64,000 bases of DNA from Paragorgia papillata (Eukaryota; Cnidaria; Anthozoa; Scleralcyonacea; Coralliidae), in the NCBI GenBank assembly GCA_035771165.1, contig JAWNZC010000344.1, positions 726,001 through 790,000 on the forward strand, written 5' to 3'. A program made the translations under genes and the position numbers. Under the pieces are notes generated by a model. It did not search any database and was not told the DNA's origin. It saw nothing but the letters and a program-made list of their open reading frames with translations. Each line of letters begins with the position of its first letter. Within the stretch, counting starts at the first letter, position 1. Below, piece by piece: positions 9,537-20,247 of this stretch.

Positions 9537-10062
9537 TGCAAAGTTGTATCATGGTCTACATTGTTAGCGATATACTTGATAGCATCCCATGTTTTTATTC
9601 GTTGTGGTTCGAATGTGAAATGTTCATCGTCTTCTCGATATTTCGAAGAATACTTGTAGGTGGTGAATAGATTGTATATTCCTGTTGAGAAAGAATACGT
9701 TAGGATGTAGTAATCGGGTATGTAATGTTGATATCACCATCTATGCAACACGAGTAGAGCTGGTAATGGTATCGAGTAAGCGGGAACGCGAAGATTTGTT
9801 TCGTTTTGGGAATATCGAACCAGCTGTACAAATGTCTACGATATGTATCCAACCATTTATAGAGAGAACCAATAGGCAGTATACTTATTTCAAACAAACA
9901 GTGTTCGCATTCCACAGAACCAAATTCATCAATAAACTCAACCATTGTTTAGTTGTTTTATTTGCGTTACATGCTTATATATATATATATATATAGATAG
10001 ATAGGTTGAGTAGGTTATAATAACATTTGGCAGAGTGCTCAATGGATACCCAGAGCATATTA
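9537..10062. other. No supported gene; contains a (TA)n run near 9978-9996
   Basis: Open frames on both strands overlap each other and look random. A TA microsatellite is followed by GATAGATAG. Confidence 0.5.
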
Positions 10063-10262
10063 AACAAATGGAGGTAGAACGACTCAACAAATTTGATTAG
10101 GCATATTTATTACTATTTAGTTTCGTACCACGAGATGTGGCACTCTTCAGATAAAACGGCCGTTTGTTTTATCTGAAGAGTGCCACATCTCGTGGTACGA
10201 AACTAAATAGTAATAAATATGCCTAATCAAATTTGTTGAGTCGTTCAACCTCCATTTGTTAT
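10063..10262. repeat. Long near-perfect hairpin (foldback element)
   Basis: Two arms of about 95 bp are reverse complements of each other around the centre AAACGGCCGTTT near 10160. The outer ends read AACAAATGGAGGT on one side and its complement on the other. This is the shape of a palindromic MITE or foldback repeat. Confidence 0.85.
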
Positions 10263-10433
10263 ATATATATTTATACAATACCCTGGTTGGTATGCGTGTT
10301 TTCATTGGTTGTTGCCCATGATCTATTAGAGGACAGACGCATGGTCACGTCAGATCACGTCAGCTGACTTGCTTTTTTCCTTTTTCATGCCCCAAAATCC
10401 GGCAAGAGTTTCGACAAAAAACTTTTAAACTTT

Positions 10434-10640
10434 TATTGTATAAAACAAATAGATTCCATTTTTTTGTTGTCTGTTCAGTTATAGATGCACAGAAGACGTC
10501 ACAACGTGGTAAGAACATCAGTGACCCACTCGACTGCGTCTCGTGGGCCACTTTTTTGTTCTTACCACGTTGTGACGTCATCTGTGCATCTATAACTGAA
10601 CAGACAACGGCAAAATGGAATCTATTTGTTAAATATATAT
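10434..10640. repeat. Second long hairpin with spacer
   Basis: Arms of about 80 bp, containing CAGTTATAGATGCACAGA and GACGTCACAACGTGGTAAG, flank a 40-base spacer that holds CCCACTCGACTGCG. Both ends match AACAAATAGATTCCATTTT. Confidence 0.8.
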
Positions 10641-10665
10641 ATATTATATATGTAATATTTATAAG

Positions 10666-10745
10666 CCGCGCAGGAGGGCTTTATCGGATATAAAACACGA
10701 GGCGATAGCCGAGTGTTTTAGAGCCGATAAAGTCCGTACTGCAAG
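10666..10745. repeat. Third hairpin (CTTTATCGG/CCGATAAAG arms)
   Basis: CTTTATCGG..AAAACAC pairs with GTGTTTT..CCGATAAAG around the loop GAGGCGATAGCCGAG. The motif is common in small non-autonomous repeats. Confidence 0.65.
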
Positions 10746-11369
10746 GTTTTTAAATGGCTTCTAAAAAGAATCACTTCATACGTTCATTGGCGTAGTAATT
10801 TTGAAAATTAAGCTTATCTCAGCCGTTAAAAACCAGCGAGAAACTTAGAGCGAGTCTATATCACATATATAGATCCGATACGCTCATGATTTTTCTTTGT
10901 GTTTTCCTCATGAATTATTAATGAATTTTAGAAATATATATATATATATATATATACACATCTTCAAGACGTTGTTGATCCTTTGACCTTGGTTGTCAAC
11001 ACTTTTATTTGTTCTTTAATTGTTGTGTTGCGTGTGTAAGTAATATTTATTTTGGATAATTGCACAGCGGGATTGATGTCATAGCGTTGAGTTGTGTGTA
11101 ATAAAAGAAATTATTTTTTTTGCACAACGAATAATTGCATTTGCGAGTGCGTGGGGGGGTTGAACGTATTATTCTAGTTTCGAATATTCCGGATGTAAAT
11201 TAATCTTGATACCCAAAAGGGAATACTGAGAATGATTTATTTATATCAAACTCAGGATATTTTGGTTTTGGTTTTGTTTGTTTTTTTGATATCCAAATTT
11301 ACCGATATTTGATTGCAAAGGGTATGAGACAAGGCAAATATATTTTATTGAAGAGAGAAAAAAATTTAT
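10746..11369. other. No supported gene; presumed left border region of element B
   Basis: Contains a (TA)n run near 10930-10955 and a G run near 11153. I found no sequence here that is inverted beyond 49.5 kb, so the terminal repeat of element B is not identified. Confidence 0.45.
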
Positions 11370-12446
11370 TTAATAAATGATAGATATTTTTACGTTGCTT
11401 TTTTTTAGGATGGAAAATTTTCGTTCAATTAATTCTAAATCATTCACTATTTCTTTAAAGCGTTCTAATTTAGTAACGTACGTTTCTTTTAAAAGTAATA
11501 TTCGCCGCAGTTCTCTATATTTTACGTGTGAGTATACATGAATGTTCTCATTTGATTGCGTGAGTATATTTGTCTGTGCTTCGATACGTTCTTCACCGGT
11601 TATTGATCTTTTTATAGATACTAATTGACGTTTATATCTAACCAATCTCTTTACCCGTTTACGCGATACAACTGTTTCGTTTTCATCGGTTGTTTCACAA
11701 CACATTTCGTCGTCTTTTACTCGGATAATTTCTTTTGTTTCTTCTTCTTCCTCATCTTCGTCTTCTTCATTCATACCGTTGTCTAATTTTTCGACATTGT
11801 ACAGGGCTTGCAATAATTCAATGTTTTTACCGTTTGGTTGTGGTAGTGGTGGAGAAATTGGTGTGAATTACTGGTAAGAATTGAGGAGGGATTTTTTTTT
11901 TTGAATGGTAAACGGTGTTACTGTTGTTGTTGTTCTCTCATCGCCTGTTTCGACGTCTTCTTCATTCATACCATTTTCCGATTCTTCATTGTGCAGGGAT
12001 TGCAATAATCGAATGTCTTTACATTTTGGTTGTGGTTGTGCTGAAGAAATTGGCGTGAATTGCTGGTAAGAATTGAGGAGGGATTCTTTTTTTGGAATGG
12101 TAAACGGTGGTACTGTTGTTGTGGTGAGGGTTGTTCTTCAAAGTAGAAATTTGGGCAAGGAGTGTTGAGTGGAGGATAGGCAGGGTCGTCTTTTTCATGT
12201 TGCTGCTGTTGTTGCTTTGATCGGTTGGTGGTGAAAAAGAAGGGTAACTTTGGTTAGGATGTTGAATCTTTTCTTGCTGTCTTAGATTGTTTGGTGGAGA
12301 AGATCGAGGGCGTCGGAAGATCTTGGATCGGTTGGTGGTGAAGAAGAACGGTATTTTAGTTTTCTCTGTAGAGTTTCATACATCGCGATTATATTTTCAT
12401 CTGTGGAAAGGTTTTGCATGTTAAAACTTTGAGTAAAATTTTCCAT
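11370..12446 (-). pseudogene. Element B acidic/coiled-coil protein gene with internal duplication, frameshifted
   Basis: The N-terminus starts at ATG 12446 (MENFTQSFNMQN) and runs into SSSPPTDPRSSD before a stop near 12282. The C-terminal part (11370-11813) is open: an acidic run (NEEDEDEEEEETKE), a basic block (SRKRVKRLVRYKR) and a leucine-rich coiled coil ending VKISIIY. The middle, in shifted frames, encodes Gln/Asn/Pro-rich sequence including two copies of a SLLNSYQ..FTPIS unit. The layout suggests a nuclear regulatory or scaffold protein. Family unknown. Confidence 0.45.
11765..12130. repeat. Two tandem copies of a ~197-bp coding unit
   Basis: Segments starting TTCTTCATTCATACC at about 11765 and 11963 are aligned through GAATTGAGGAGGGATT and GGTAAACGGTG. 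The second unit has small indels, one source of the frameshifts in this gene. Confidence 0.75.
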
Positions 12447-12550
12447 GTTTAACACTGAGTAGAGATGAGAATGATACAAATTGTTTTATTATTTGCAAGG
12501 TTTTTATAATATTATATATATAATATTATATAATATTATATATAGATATA

Positions 12551-13078
12551 GAATCTTTTCAAATCGGAAAGAATTGTTATTATCGTGAAGTGTCGATTTA
12601 CGATTTACACACATTGAGGGTATACAGTTTTCAAATATATAATCAAGATTTGAAACCTTATTTTAATTTGCGTGAATACGAGCGAAAGTGTGTTTATTAT
12701 CAAGTTCGCAATGTTCACGGATTAAAATTATATACTAAAAAAACCCCAAACTATTACACACAAGGAGAGGTGATGGAATTTTTAAAGATTTTAACAGAAA
12801 AAGGTAATTGCGTGATAGGATTTAAAGGTGGTAACTACGAAGGAAATTTATGCACGAAACTGAATGTGTTGTGTATTAATTTGGAAAATTTCGACGCATC
12901 CAACTATGAAACACTATGCCAAGAGTATAAATTGGGTGAGAAGTGTTGTTCTCATCACACACGATGTACTAGAAAACAATACCATTGCTCAAGGTATGAA
13001 GTGATCGTGTTTACAGCACCTCGAGGAATAATGGTTAAGGACAATTCAACTGTAGCAGCGATGAGTGTTTACTTATGA
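12551..13078 (+). CDS. Element B FKGG-family protein, N-terminally truncated
   Basis: Homologue of the element A gene at 617-1258: the blocks ESFQIGKNCYYREV, VHGLKLY, VIGFKGGNYE, NLENFDASNYE and CSRYEV match in order. Homology reaches upstream to about 12551, where the sequence turns into (AT)-rich repeat DNA and no ATG is left, so the N-terminus is lost; the first usable start would be a non-ATG codon at 12590. The C-terminus ends at 13078 with a 4-base overlap (ATGA) with the next gene. An exonuclease-like fold is possible, as for the A copy. Confidence 0.55.
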   Translation, partial: ESFQIGKNCYYREVSIYDLHTLRVYSFQIYNQDLKPYFNLREYERKCVYYQVRNVHGLKLYTKKTPNYYTQGEVMEFLKILTEKGNCVIGFKGGNYEGNLCTKLNVLCINLENFDASNYETLCQEYKLGEKCCSHHTRCTRKQYHCSRYEVIVFTAPRGIMVKDNSTVAAMSVYL

Positions 13079-13587
13079 ATTTTCCTTTTCACCCAATCTT
13101 ATGGGTATTGTACAAGCTGTGCAAACCCCTTCCTTTGATGCAGCCATTGTTGGATGGAAAGACGCGTTGCATCACAAAGATACCGTATCGAGACGATGGA
13201 TGGGAAAAATTGTGGGACGATCATCGAGATGTGAATAATACGGACAGTGACTATTCTTACGAAGGAATATTTTTTAATCTGAACAACAGTAAATGTACAT
13301 GTGTCGTTAAGTTGAAAACTGATTCTATGAGTTTTTTATATGAAATCCCTGTGGAATGGTCCCGTCGAATATATGTACGATCTGATAATAAAAAACAATT
13401 CGATTTAATACTTTTTAAAGACGAATTTTGTTGTAGTGACAATATTAATGTATATGGAAAAGTAAGCATGCAATTTATAACTGTCCCTGGTTATGTTGAA
13501 CCGAACAATTCGTTTGTTGAACCCGGTCAAAATAAGCTAATGGTTAAAACTAAAGATAAGAAATGTTTGAATTATGTTTTTAAATAG
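13075..13587 (+). CDS. Element B unknown protein, 170 aa, probably frameshifted near its end
   Basis: Starts ATG 13075, overlapping the stop of the preceding gene (ATGA), the typical arrangement of compact viral genes. The sequence looks globular with many aromatic and Asp residues (YRDDGWEKLWDDHRD) and beta-like segments. After the stop at 13587 the next frame continues in protein-like form (ELAKQFPEFMNMIENE) to about 13710, so one base change probably separated the C-terminus. Element A has no copy between the corresponding genes. Confidence 0.45.
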   Translation: MNFPFHPILWVLYKLCKPLPLMQPLLDGKTRCITKIPYRDDGWEKLWDDHRDVNNTDSDYSYEGIFFNLNNSKCTCVVKLKTDSMSFLYEIPVEWSRRIYVRSDNKKQFDLILFKDEFCCSDNINVYGKVSMQFITVPGYVEPNNSFVEPGQNKLMVKTKDKKCLNYVFK

Positions 13588-13731
13588 AGCTGGCTAAGCA
13601 GTTTCCTGAATTTATGAACATGATCGAAAATGAAACAGAGAGAGAGCTTGTTTGTACAAGTTTTGATTCTTTTGAGTATTCAGAGTATTCAAAAAACACA
13701 GTAGTTTGATGAACCAATTTATTCAACTGTA

Positions 13732-14398
13732 GTGTGTTGTCGTTTAAACATGTTGAGGAGTAAAAAAATAATTATAAAAAATGAAAAATTGTATTTTCAC
13801 GATGTAAATAAAGCTGGGTTTTTTCCTGATAAAGTCAATTATGGTACTCATAGTAATATTTATATTTTTCGAGAGACTAGTTTGGAAAAAGGTGTAATGT
13901 TAACTGTGGTTGAAACGTCGCGAGCAATAACGCGAAATTCTGATAAATCCTTTCAGTTGATGTCTCTTACAAAAAACTCTGGATTGGGAAAAACGAAAAA
14001 TAATACACGAGATCGATATTAATTTGGTAAAAAATATAAAAGACGAACATTCTGACGCATTATCGTTTGGTATCGTTTGTGTTAAAAAAGATATGTTTTC
14101 TCATCCTCCATCGATCATAGGTAATAAAAAATATTGGGGTCACCAGGATTTACAGCTTATAAATGAACCTCAGTCAAATATGATAAACCAATCTATTACG
14201 TTTACAGATTTAAATTACGATTTAAGTTTTGACGAGGATCTTGTTTTGATTCAACAAATTAAATATTCGGGTGAATATGCCACGTTTGGACAACAGGGAA
14301 AAACAAAAAAAGTAGGTTTTGGTACAAAACCTGGTTTTGGTACAAAACCTTACACTAATTACCAAATTAAGATGATTTATTTGCACGGATACTTTTAA
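13732..14398 (+). pseudogene. Element B homologue of the gene at 1-627, frameshifted
   Basis: Two open pieces (to 14022 and from 14024) in different frames together follow the element A protein: DKSF, SLTK, DALSFGI, LNYDLSFDEDLVLIQQI and a PYTNYQI end. A short tandem duplication, GFGTKP repeated, lies near the C-terminus. A one- or two-base change near 14000 broke it. Confidence 0.5.
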
Positions 14399-14569
14399 GT
14401 CACGTGACATCAAACATGAATATATTCTCACCAAGAAATTAAAAAAAAGTATTAATGTGTGATCATGCTAGCAAACAACAACACTTTAAACGATGTTAAT
14501 TTTCCAGCAAGAATGGGTCTACCGTCACCGAAATTTTAGTCAAAGAATGGATTTAATCAAAGTGACGTC

Positions 14570-14836
14570 ATGTTATCGTTAAGGTCTGCAACCGAGAGAT
14601 GCAACGAGTTAGATCTAAATCAACCCATTTATAAACTAAACATTGATTGCAACTTTTTTAAATACTACATCAAGGATCAATTCTATATTGAATTTCATTT
14701 TTATCTTCAACCAAGAGACTGTGGGAATTTTATGAGATATCCGAGGATTGAATGTTCAGGATATGCGGATCAGAAATACAACACCCTTCTTCCAAGCACA
14801 CGCATTATATTTACAAATTTGTTATTGAAATGTTGA
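14570..14836 (+). CDS. Element B small unknown ORF, 88 aa
   Basis: Starts at ATG 14570 (MLSLRSATER) and has protein-like composition rich in Tyr and Phe (FKYYIKDQFYIEFHFYLQP). The region just upstream (14480-14530) has coding-like sequence in another frame, so the true gene may be longer and broken. Confidence 0.3.
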   Translation: MLSLRSATERCNELDLNQPIYKLNIDCNFFKYYIKDQFYIEFHFYLQPRDCGNFMRYPRIECSGYADQKYNTLLPSTRIIFTNLLLKC

Positions 14837-15120
14837 CGAACTTGTTTTTCTTCGCTACCACCCACTATGGATGATCTCGAGAAAATGTTAATTGAGAACG
14901 AATTATTGTCTTTATTATTGTGTATGATACACGATTACGATACCTTTATAGATGTAATAACAAAATAATGCGTATGTGATGGAATTATGTTAGATTGCCG
15001 TACGTGCCACTAAATGAAAGATTGTCTTGTAAGAAGCTTTTATTTTTCAAAATAAAAATACAATTTTTTTAAAATATAAATACACCATGGCTCGACCTTT
15101 TTTCCATTGTGTTTTACAAC

Positions 15121-15456
15121 ATGGGTGAGCAATGTTATATTTCTAACTGGTCTTGCAATCAAACGTCTCTTGATACAGAATTTTTTTTTTACGTGTCAGA
15201 AATTGTACAAAAAATACATGAAGAAAATTACGAATTGATAACACAGTGGTGCAATGCTCATGAAAAAAAAGATATTTTGTTTTACACTTTAAGAAACAAA
15301 GAATTTAAACCGTTTGAGAATAACGGGAGGTGTTTATTATTTTTGGCTATTTTTTATCACATTATTTTAAAAACCGGTGTAACAACGTTTTCGTGTCAGA
15401 AATATAAAAAAGAAGTTATGGCAAAAACTCGATTAATTTTTCGTCGTTTAAGATAA
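15121..15456 (+). CDS. Element B small unknown protein, 111 aa
   Basis: Starts MGEQCYISNW at ATG 15121. It is helix-rich, with FFFYVSEIVQKIHEENYEL and a hydrophobic segment LLFLAIFYHIILKTG that could be a buried helix or a short membrane segment, then a basic end (KTRLIFRRLR). No family recognised. Confidence 0.4.
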   Translation: MGEQCYISNWSCNQTSLDTEFFFYVSEIVQKIHEENYELITQWCNAHEKKDILFYTLRNKEFKPFENNGRCLLFLAIFYHIILKTGVTTFSCQKYKKEVMAKTRLIFRRLR

Positions 15457-15473
15457 TCCAATTGCGCGGTGCG

Positions 15474-15481
15474 TATATATA
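15474..15481 (+). promoter_or_regulatory. TATA-like box upstream of the gene at 15552
   Basis: TATATATA about 70 bases before the ATG at 15552, in a short gap between two co-directional genes. Confidence 0.3.
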
Positions 15482-15551
15482 TGGGCAATTCTCAACCAAA
15501 ATCATCATCATTTTCACTCTTTCATCTACGAGTTAGTCTTACAATTTTATC

Positions 15552-16458
15552 ATGAGCGGGAATAAACCAAAAGTTGAACCGAAAGTCTACACGGCAGCAC
15601 CAATAGACAACTATCGCATCCTTGCAATGTATAAGGATCTTAGTCAGAAATGTAGTTACCACAACAAGCTGACCGGAAAATCTGTGTTGGGTAAATCCTA
15701 CCCAACAAGTAAAACCTGGGAAAAGTGTTTGTTGAACACAACGTTTGAGATGAGCTTCGATCACCTTTCTTCTCTCATTTCATTTTTAAACAAAGTGAAA
15801 TAGAACAAACTATCCCCTGAGCAAGAGTTCTTCATACTGGCTGAAGAAAAAAACAAATGGAAAAAAATACCACGACGACTGGTAATCCTAAGCAACGAGT
15901 GGAATGGTTGGACCCTTCGATACAAAAAAAAATGATCAAAGAAATCCCCGACACAGAAATGGTGTTTGATGATGAGTGTACCGAAGATATGACCACATCC
16001 TCTAACAACAACAACCTGCTTGACAACCAAATGGAAGAGAGCGAGAATGATTGGGTGGATGAATTTGCGCAATTCTTTATTAAAAGAGATGATGATATCA
16101 ACGTCACGTTGACAGGGCCTCGAAGTTATCCCGCAGCCGTCGACACAACACGACAAAAACAAAAGCGTCAAAAAAAGGTGTAAAAAGACCTCTTGACGAG
16201 GGCAATGAAATCATCGAAATGAGTGCTGCAAAGACGATAAAATTGGGGGTAATTAACGATCCTGCATTATTACAATTGTTTCAAATTGTAAAATCTAGTG
16301 GTGAACCTATGCTGGAATGTATTTACAAGTATAACGAATGGATAAATGATCAGTTGTGTCCTGATCGACAATATGATTTCATTTGTGTGGTGCGTGAAGG
16401 AATGTTAAATGAATTGGAAAAAGTGTACGAAGCTTTTGTAAATAAAATTAAATCGTAA
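15552..16458 (+). pseudogene. Element B unknown ~300-aa protein gene, multiple frameshifts
   Basis: Three open pieces in different frames follow each other without gaps: 15552-15803 (MSGNKPKVEP, ending LISFLNKVK), 15857-16183 (QRVEWLDPSIQ, acidic middle, ending in a basic run) and 16219-16458 (IKLGVINDPALL to NKIKS). Sequence between them is coding-like in another frame (LSPEQEFFILAEEKN). Breaks coincide with A runs. It most likely was one gene with an acidic, low-complexity middle. Function unknown. Confidence 0.45.
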
Positions 16459-16477
16459 CATTTTTTACTTCGCTAGA

Positions 16478-16830
16478 ATGTCTCGTAAACGAAAAACCAA
16501 GTTTTCTGAAGAATTTATAAAGAAAGCAGTAAGATTGTTAAAAGGAGAGACTTTATCGCCTGATGAACTTCGTTCTTATAAACAACACGAACAAAATAGA
16601 AAAAAATATAGACGAATAAAGATAGAAATGAACAATGGGAAATTGATTTAGCTGAAATGAAGGATTTGTCACATAATAATCAGTATAGATATTGGCTTGT
16701 ATGTATTGATGTGTATTCTCGTTTTTGTTGGATTAAATTATTGGAAAAAAAATCTGCTTTAAATGTTGGAAAAAAGTTCCAAATGATCTTAGACGAATCT
16801 GATACGTTTCCGAAAAAATACAATAATAAT
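16478..16830 (+). pseudogene. Element B retroviral-type integrase, 5' part (split by LINE insertion)
   Basis: ATG at 16478 starts a basic N-terminus (MSRKRKTKFSEEF). After a frameshift, the catalytic core begins: IDLAEMKDLSHNNQYRYW carries the first Asp of the DDE triad, followed by LVCIDVYSRFCWIKLL. The frame is cut at about 16830 by the (AAT)n tail of a minus-strand LINE; the second Asp and the Glu lie at 46.6 kb. This is a Polinton-type rve integrase. Confidence 0.65.
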
Positions 16831-17036
16831 AATGACTTTATTTCTGGAGGGTAAATTTATACATTATTACAATTAAGTATTTTACATAATGGCCCTCATA
16901 GACAAAAATAACACATATTAGTAAAAATAAAAATAAAATAAAAATAATTTTTTTTAGTTTTTTTAGAATATTAGAAACAACCAGTATCGGAAATTACATA
17001 TACACAAGTTACATATAGCAAATACATTTTACCATA

Positions 17037-17566
17037 TGTTACGTGACCGCTATACGCAACAAAAAGTGTAACCTCAGCTGTTTGGTTTCTACAATTATTT
17101 ATTTAATTAACAAGAAACTTAGAACAGATATTGAAAATGTCTATAAAGATTAAAACTAAACTAAAGTTCAGAAACTTATCTGTCGTCTGCACACAACGAA
17201 ACAGTGAATAGGAGATTCCGACACAGGTTAACAATCCGTATGGACTTGAAAAGGAAGGAACAATAAAACCAACGGCAGGAACTCCAGGACTGACTTCGTA
17301 ACCACTTTGATACATATAGCTCACTCTAATACATATGCATGCCTGATATATGTTCGATGGCTGCTTATATAGTTTCTAGAGTATATAATTATAGTAACAT
17401 ACTTCATTCTATATATAATATATTTACGTAATTACTGAATGACATCATAGCTGACTCATGCCAAGTCATAAGTATTTACTAATTGGTTACAAGTACTTAT
17501 TAAGTAGTTCAGTGATCAAATAACGTCTAGTTAATTAACTGTCTTAGGATAGGCATATCCGTAACA
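17037..17566 (-). repeat. Left LTR (3' LTR in minus sense)
   Basis: 530 bp, nearly identical to 23796-24325. Preceded by CATA (17033-17036) and followed by a purine-rich tract on the minus strand. Confidence 0.85.
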
Positions 17567-17644
17567 CCCTCCCTCTTAAAGAAAAAAAGAAGTTTGATAG
17601 AACTTTCTTTTTTAGAATATAAAATGTTTAACCATGTCTATGGC

Positions 17645-19199
17645 CTAGAAAGACAGTCCGCAATCAAATTGTCTTTTCCTTTAATATGTCTGATTTCCAA
17701 ATTATATTCTTGTAAAACTAGACTCCATCGCAATAGGCGTGGATTCATGTTCTTCAGCTTGTGGAGGAATATCAAAGGATTATGATCACTGAATACAACG
17801 ATCGGCAGACTTGAGGAAGAGACTTAAACTTCAAAATGCTGTAAAGCGAAAACCAGAGCTAAACATTCCTTTTCGATTGTCGAATAGTTTCTCTGGTGTT
17901 TGTTGAACTTTCTGGAAAAATAGCACACCGAATGGTCAATCCCGTCTTCATCTCCTTGGAGCAAAACAGCACCAGCAGCTACATCACTTGCATCCACAGC
18001 TAACTTAAATGGATGGTTGAAATCTGGAGCTGACAGAACGGGAGCACTTTTCAACATGGCTCTAAGGTTTCCAAACGCTAGTTCACATTGATCTGTCCAA
18101 ATATATTTAGCGTTCTTGCGAAGTAGCTGAGTCAAAGGCTCAGTGATGGTGGAGAAATTTGGACAGAACTTTCTGTAATAACCAGCCATACCCAGGAAAC
18201 GCATCAACTGTTTCTTTGACGAAGGTCTAGGAAACTCTGAAATACAACTTATTTTGGCATCCACAGGCTTTACATAACCCTGACCAACAACATGACCCAA
18301 ATAGGTGACATGTGCACACCCCAACTCACTTTTGATCAAATTGATGGTCAGTTTTGCCTTGCTGAGCCTCCTGAAGAACTCTCGGATGATCTTTAGATGT
18401 TCTTCCCATGTATTGCTGTAAATGATGATATCGTCGATGTACGCTTCGCACCCGTCCAGGCCAGAAATGATGCTATTAACGAGACGTTGAAATGTGGCTG
18501 GCGAATTTCTCATTCCAAATGGCATGACCTGTACTGGAACAAACCCTCTGGGGTAACAAAGGCTGAGATTTTTTTGGTACGATCAGTAAGTGGAACTTGC
18601 CAAAATCCTTTCAATAAATCAAACTTGGTGACGTACTTGGCTTTTCCAATTTTATCGATACAATCATCCATTCGTGGGATTGGAAATGTATCCGACTTAG
18701 TCACATTATTGACTTTTCGGTAATCGGTACACATACGATAGCTTCCATCAGGTTTCGGCACCAGGATACATGGAGAGCTCCAATTACTTTGACTTGGTTC
18801 TATGAAGTCGTTTTCCAAAAGATATTGAACCTCCTCACGTAGGTATTTCTGCTTCACTGGGTTTAACCTGTAGGGATGTTGTTTCACTGGTTTAGCATCA
18901 CCAACGTCGACATCGTGGAAAATTTTGTCTGTTCTGGTAGGAATATCTGGAAAAAGGTGTTCGAATTCTTTAACCAGGTTCTGAAGATCTTGACGTTGAT
19001 TCGGTGGAAGATGAGATAGCTTGGAATCCAGATTATGTAGGACATCAGAGTTGTTGAGTTTTGATGTGGCAGACAGACTAGAAAGTTCTCCTAGGTCTAC
19101 ATCGTCTTTGTCTTTATCAGACTCAGAACTCACTACATTTACAGAATGTATTACCCTATCATTATCGTAATACGGCTTTAACATATTTACATGGCACAA
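17645..19199 (-). pseudogene. Ty3-like reverse transcriptase and RNase H
   Basis: From 19199 the frame runs through a linker, the RT start (KQHPYRLNPVKQKY), WSSPCILVPKPDGS, and LLKGFWQVPL, then shifts by one base near 18520. The next frame holds MPFGMRNSPATFQR, the catalytic YIDDI (about 18440) and LGMAGYYRKFCPNF, then RNase H (LAVDASDVAAGAVL, STIEKECLAL). A stop at 17824 cuts RNase H, whose last part (FSDHNPLIFLH) continues in frame to 17645. It is broken in two places. Confidence 0.8.
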
Positions 19200-19228
19200 C
19201 TGTTTTTGTTTACGCCTATCTGGAGTTA

Positions 19229-20083
19229 TTAGGACATAATTAAATCACTCTCTTTCTTGTCTACAACATAGGGACCAAAATACCTAGCCTGAAGGGAATT
19301 TCCAGGAACTGGGAGCAATGCAAGAACCTTATCACCGCGTTTAAATTTGCGGTTTACTGCGTTTCGATCAAACCTATTTTTCATGTTTTTCTGTGTTGAT
19401 CGAAGATTTGTCCTAGCTAGATCACATGCTTTCGTAAGTTTTGTGCGAAAGTCCGAAACGTACTGCAAAAGATTTAACGAACCGCCATCTTCCGAAAGGA
19501 ATTTTTCTTTTAGGAGTTTAAGTGGTCCTCTAACCGTATGTCCGAAAACTAACTCAAATGGGCTAAAGCCCAGAGATTCTTGAACTGACTCTCGAGCAGC
19601 GAATAAAAGTAAATGGATGCCGTCATCCCAGTCTTTTTGTGTGTCGAGGCAATAGGTTCTCATCATGTTTTTTAAAGTTTGGTGAAACCTTTCGAGAGCA
19701 CCCTGACTTTCAGGATGATAGGCAGTAGATTTATACTGCTTGATGCCTAACTCGTGCATCACCTGTTGAAAAATTCCAGACATGAAATTTGAACCTTGGT
19801 CCGACTGAATAGACTTAGGAAGGCCAACTAAAGTGAAGAATTTAATTAAGGCCTTAACAATGGTTTTTGCCTTAATATTTCTCAAAGGTATAGCTTCAGG
19901 GAGCCTTGTAGAAGCGCACATAATGGTCAACAGTAATTGATTGCCTGCCTTAGTCTTAGGTAATGGGCCAACACAATCTACAATTACTCTACTAAACGGC
20001 TCCTCGAAGGCTGGAATTGGCTGTAAATGGGCTTTTGGATTCACCTGATTTGGTTTCCCAACAACCTGACAAGTGTGGCAAGG
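19229..20083 (-). pseudogene. Ty3-like integrase, minus-strand copy, N-terminally truncated
   Basis: Contains the DDE core: VIVDCVGPLPKTK, SIQSDQGSNFMSG and ESQGALERF, then a basic C-terminal region (FKRGDKVLALLPVPGN). The zinc-binding N-terminus is missing because the copy begins at the CHTCQ end of that domain (20083). Relative to the plus-strand copy it has a one-base change near 19240 that separates it from the RT frame. It lies upstream of RT on the same strand. Confidence 0.8.
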
Positions 20084-20091
20084 CGGGAACG

Positions 20092-20158
20092 TATACGTTA
20101 GTGTCTCGGGAAAGTGTACGTTAGTGTCTCGGGAAAGTGTACGTTAGTGTCCGGGGAA
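20092..20158. repeat. Short tandem repeat at the head-to-head junction
   Basis: Three copies of a ~24-bp unit (CGTTAGTGTCTCGGGAAAGT) lie between the truncated minus integrase and the plus-strand gag. Confidence 0.8.
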
Positions 20159-20247
20159 TTTCATTCAAATCAAAGTTCGGTAACTTTTGATATTTTTTTT
20201 ATTCGGAGGTAAATTTCGAATTTGTGTGAGCTCAGCTATTTGATAAA

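Noticed and set aside
9700..9996. Two opposing 80-100 codon frames
   Set aside because: Each is the shadow of the other and both have random composition.
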